Shown piece by piece: positions 61,696 through 64,000 of a stretch of 64,000 nt of DNA. Below the pieces are notes generated by a model. That model was not told where the DNA came from and searched no databases. It was given only the letters and a program-made list of their open reading frames with translations. The position numbers and the translations under genes are program-made. Numbering within the stretch: the first letter of the stretch is position 1; each line of letters starts with the position of its first letter. Origin of the DNA: Actinoplanes sp. NBC_00393 (GTDB lineage: Bacteria; Actinomycetota; Actinomycetes; Mycobacteriales; Micromonosporaceae); NCBI RefSeq assembly GCF_036053395.1, contig NZ_CP107942.1:2198501-2262500 (forward strand), in the 5' to 3' direction.

Positions 61696-62370
61696 ATGAC
61701 GGAACGTGTCAAGCGAGCGCCGAAACCCGACACGCCGCCGGGCGGCCGGCTCACCCGGGCCGAGCAGGCCCGCGCCACCCGGCGGCGCATCGTCGCGGCG
61801 GCCGCCGAGCAGTTCGTCGCCCGGGGGTACGGTGCGACGCTGCTCGACCAGGTGGCCGAGCAGTCCGGAGTCGCCGTGCAGACGGTGTACTTCCACTTCG
61901 GGAACAAGCGCACGCTGCTCAAACACGTGATGGACGTGGCGGCGGTCGGTGACGACGAACCGGTGCCCCTGATGGACCGGCCCTGGGCCCGGCAGATCCA
62001 GCAGGAGACCGATCCGCGGCGGATCATCGAGCTGTGGGTGGCCGGTGGCCGCGAGATCCTGCACCGGGTGGCGCCGCTGATGCGGGTGATGCGGGGCGCC
62101 ATCGGCACCGACCCGGAACTCGCTGCCCAGTGGGAGACCAACCAGCAGGAGACCCGTACCGCGCATGGTTTTCTGGCGCAGTTGCTCGCCGACCGCGACG
62201 CCCTGCGGCCGGGGCTGGACGTCGACCAGGCCCGCGATATCGCCTTCACCCTCAACGGAGTCGAGACATATCTGCAGTTCACCGAGGTCTGCGGATGGAC
62301 GCCGGAGCAGTGGCAGCAGCGAACCGCCGCCATCCTCACCGCTGCACTGCTGATCGACAGCGGTCAGTAG
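61696..62370 (+). CDS. TetR-family regulator
   Basis: 224 residues. After a basic, Pro-rich N-terminus the helix-turn-helix is ATRRRIVAAAAEQFVARGYGATLLDQVAEQSGVAVQTVYFHFGNKRTLLKHVM. The C-terminal ligand domain is long (about 150 residues). The start is only two bases after an operator-like palindrome, with no ribosome site, so it may be leaderless. It is likely the regulator of the divergent VOC/hydrolase pair and of itself. Confidence 0.92.
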   Translation: MTERVKRAPKPDTPPGGRLTRAEQARATRRRIVAAAAEQFVARGYGATLLDQVAEQSGVAVQTVYFHFGNKRTLLKHVMDVAAVGDDEPVPLMDRPWARQIQQETDPRRIIELWVAGGREILHRVAPLMRVMRGAIGTDPELAAQWETNQQETRTAHGFLAQLLADRDALRPGLDVDQARDIAFTLNGVETYLQFTEVCGWTPEQWQQRTAAILTAALLIDSGQ

Positions 62371-62379
62371 CATGCCGGC

Positions 62380-62703
62380 ATGATGCGGTGGGGACTGGTT
62401 CTGCTCGGCGCCGGCGGCGGCATGATCCTGGGCGTCCAGGTCGGGGAATCGGCGATGCTTCCGGCGTACGCCGCTGTGGTTCTGGGCCTGGCCCTGCTCG
62501 CCGCCGCCCGCTCTCGCCCGCGCGACCTCATCGCGGACGCGAGGGTGAAGGAGCGGCCTGTGCTCAACCTCGGATCCCGGGTCGAGGACATCCTGAAGCT
62601 CGCCGAGGAGCAGGCCGCCGACACGGTCGCCGAGGCGCGGTCCGAGGCGGACCGGATCGTTGCGGAGGCCCGCGCGGAGGCGGCTCGCCGAAACCCCGAA
62701 TGA
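62380..62703 (+). CDS. Membrane protein with a short coiled-coil tail
   Basis: 107 residues from ATG 62380 (ATG 62383 possible). Two membrane helices at the N-terminus (WGLVLLGAGGGMILGVQVG and AYAAVVLGLALLAAARS) are followed by a charged helical tail (KLAEEQAADTVAEARSEADRIVAEARAEAARRN), a heptad-like pattern of the type in DivIVA-associated or cell-division helper proteins. No domain is recognised. It follows the TetR stop by nine bases. Confidence 0.65.
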   Translation: MMRWGLVLLGAGGGMILGVQVGESAMLPAYAAVVLGLALLAAARSRPRDLIADARVKERPVLNLGSRVEDILKLAEEQAADTVAEARSEADRIVAEARAEAARRNPE

Positions 62704-62717
62704 TCTAGAGTCGGCGC

Positions 62718-64000
62718 GTGCGATCCCAGATCAAGGCCGACGTCGATCTTGTTGGGGCGGTTCACGCCGCGTTCGCCCGGGTCGGTGGGCCCGAACCCGA
62801 CATCGGGCTGAGGTATGTGGAGCCGATCCGGTGGATCAACGCGCTGCTCGACGGCGGGCTGGAGGAGTGGGCCGTCACGGAGCTGCGGGGACTGCTGCGC
62901 ATGTCGGAGCCGCCGGGCGGGTTCGACGAGGCGGCGACACGGATCCGGTCGGGCGAGCGACGTCGTGCGCTCGCCCTCGCGATGCTCGACAGCGAGTGTG
63001 TGATCGGGTACCCGCACCGTGGCGTCGCGGCGACGGTCGTCCGCCTGGCCGACGGCGACCGGGATCTGGAGGACGCCGCGCTGCGGAAGGTGCTGGAGCC
63101 GGTGCCGGCGGGGATGTGGGTGGATCCGTACCGGGTCGGTGTCGTGGTCTCGGCTCTCGCGGAGGCGCACCGTGACGAGCCGTCCTACCTCGACCATCTG
63201 GCCGGTCTGCTGGCCGGCGACGACCGGCGGCACCTCGCCTTCGCGACGGCGCTCCTCGGCCCGCTCGGCCTCGACGAGATCCTCCGGCGCTGCGGCACGG
63301 TCCCCGACGAGGCCTGTGGCCCTCTGGTCGCCGCGTTCGCCGAGGCCGGCCGGTTCGACGAGGCCTTCGCCCTGGCCGTCACTCTGGGAGCCGACGCGCG
63401 GCAACAAGCCCTGCTCCGCCTCGCCGCGCCGGACCTCCCGGCTGCGCGGGCCAAGGCGCTGGTCGCCGCCTACCGCAAGTGCCCGAAGGTCAGCCGGCAG
63501 CGCGACGACCAGGTCCTCTACCGGTGTCGCTGGATCAGTCTGCTGCTGGCGCTCGACCGGGTCGACGACGCGCTGACGGATCTCGCGCAGGTGCCCGACT
63601 GTCGTTACGCCGGGTACGGTCCGGCGCCGCTCGCCGTGCAGATTCTGCGCCGGTTCGTGGACCGGCCGGCGGAGGTGACCCCGGCGCGGCTGCGAGCGGT
63701 GCTCGACGTGCTCACCGGGGACCACGTCATCGGGCAGGAGCTGCGCGCGGTCGGCGTCGAGGCGGTGCGGCTGGTCCACCGGCTCGGCGACGCCGCGATC
63801 CGCGCCGAACTCGCCGGGACGGACGTGCCCCGGATGCGCGACCGCATGCAGATCTCGCGGACGCTCGCCGACGCCGGGCTCGCCTGGGCACGGGTGGACG
63901 ACGGCGACCACACGGCCGCCGATCCGCTGTTCGCTGAGGCGGCTGCCGGCCGCACCGACCTCGCCACGCTGAAAGCCCTGCTCACCATGGCGCCCCACAC
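62718..64000 (+). CDS. Large hypothetical protein, 3' end outside the window
   Basis: An open frame from GTG 62718 to the window edge (427 codons, no stop). It reads VRSQIKADVDLVGAVHAAFARVGG and is dominated by short helices with Ala/Leu/Arg-rich repeats (AFAEAGRFDEAFALAVTLGADARQQALLRLAAPD). The pattern suggests an alpha-solenoid such as HEAT or TPR-like repeats. No catalytic motif is visible. The start has no strong ribosome site and may lie further in. Confidence 0.6.
   Translation, partial: MRSQIKADVDLVGAVHAAFARVGGPEPDIGLRYVEPIRWINALLDGGLEEWAVTELRGLLRMSEPPGGFDEAATRIRSGERRRALALAMLDSECVIGYPHRGVAATVVRLADGDRDLEDAALRKVLEPVPAGMWVDPYRVGVVVSALAEAHRDEPSYLDHLAGLLAGDDRRHLAFATALLGPLGLDEILRRCGTVPDEACGPLVAAFAEAGRFDEAFALAVTLGADARQQALLRLAAPDLPAARAKALVAAYRKCPKVSRQRDDQVLYRCRWISLLLALDRVDDALTDLAQVPDCRYAGYGPAPLAVQILRRFVDRPAEVTPARLRAVLDVLTGDHVIGQELRAVGVEAVRLVHRLGDAAIRAELAGTDVPRMRDRMQISRTLADAGLAWARVDDGDHTAADPLFAEAAAGRTDLATLKALLTMAPH

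Overview
The window is high-GC actinobacterial DNA with GTG starts, many 4-bp ATGA/GTGA gene overlaps and F420/LLM-type oxidoreductases. A full chemotaxis operon, tandem rubber-oxygenase (Lcp) genes and an actinobacterial-type SAM riboswitch suggest a motile member of the Micromonosporaceae such as Actinoplanes. The genus is an inference. There is no tRNA, rRNA, CRISPR array or transposase, and no gene-free stretch above about 300 bases. The two most repeat-rich gaps (24513-24735 and 45313-45582) hold related REP-like palindromes.

Layout. 1-831: universal stress protein running off the left edge. 908-11180: chemotaxis locus, with two membrane receptors on the minus strand facing the operon cheW-cheR-cheD-cheB-receptor-like-cheY-STAS-cheA. 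11181-15998: minus-strand GIDE-like membrane protein, Tat-exported TolB/amidohydrolase fusion and an ECF41-type sigma factor. The sigma factor faces a small DUF6220-type gene that is followed by the wreck of an FAD monooxygenase. 16716-24512: TetR plus F420-type oxidoreductase, then a glyoxylate/2-hydroxyacid module (serine-glyoxylate aminotransferase, FAD/Fe-S dehydrogenase, methyltransferase) divergent from a dicarboxylate carrier. 24736-27200: molybdenum hydroxylase pair. 27251-31000: membrane and hypothetical proteins, a SAM riboswitch in front of a GNAT acetyltransferase, and a methyltransferase. 31057-33849: PadR, a pentapeptide protein and an ABC exporter. 33955-35864: D,D-carboxypeptidase and NAD synthetase.

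35865-45312: a LysR regulator divergent from a seven-gene operon of two FMNH2-dependent monooxygenases, a complete peptide-type ABC importer and a flavin reductase. It looks like an organosulfur (or similar) scavenging system. 45583-50493: redoxin, epoxide hydrolase, katG and furA. 50592-52504: DUF6188-like protein and a diguanylate cyclase.

52536-58537 is the most distinctive part: a TetR regulator, a 35-bp composite palindrome, two consecutive Tat-exported latex-clearing-protein paralogues and an aldehyde-oxidising molybdenum hydroxylase (oxiB-oxiA). All catalytic and haem residues known from Streptomyces sp. K30 Lcp can be placed in both paralogues. The enzymes would cleave poly(cis-1,4-isoprene) outside the cell, and the hydroxylase would oxidise the aldehyde ends of the products. 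58653-64000 carries small membrane proteins, a nucleoside hydrolase, an alpha/beta hydrolase, a glyoxalase-like protein with its TetR regulator, and an unrecognised large gene that leaves the window.
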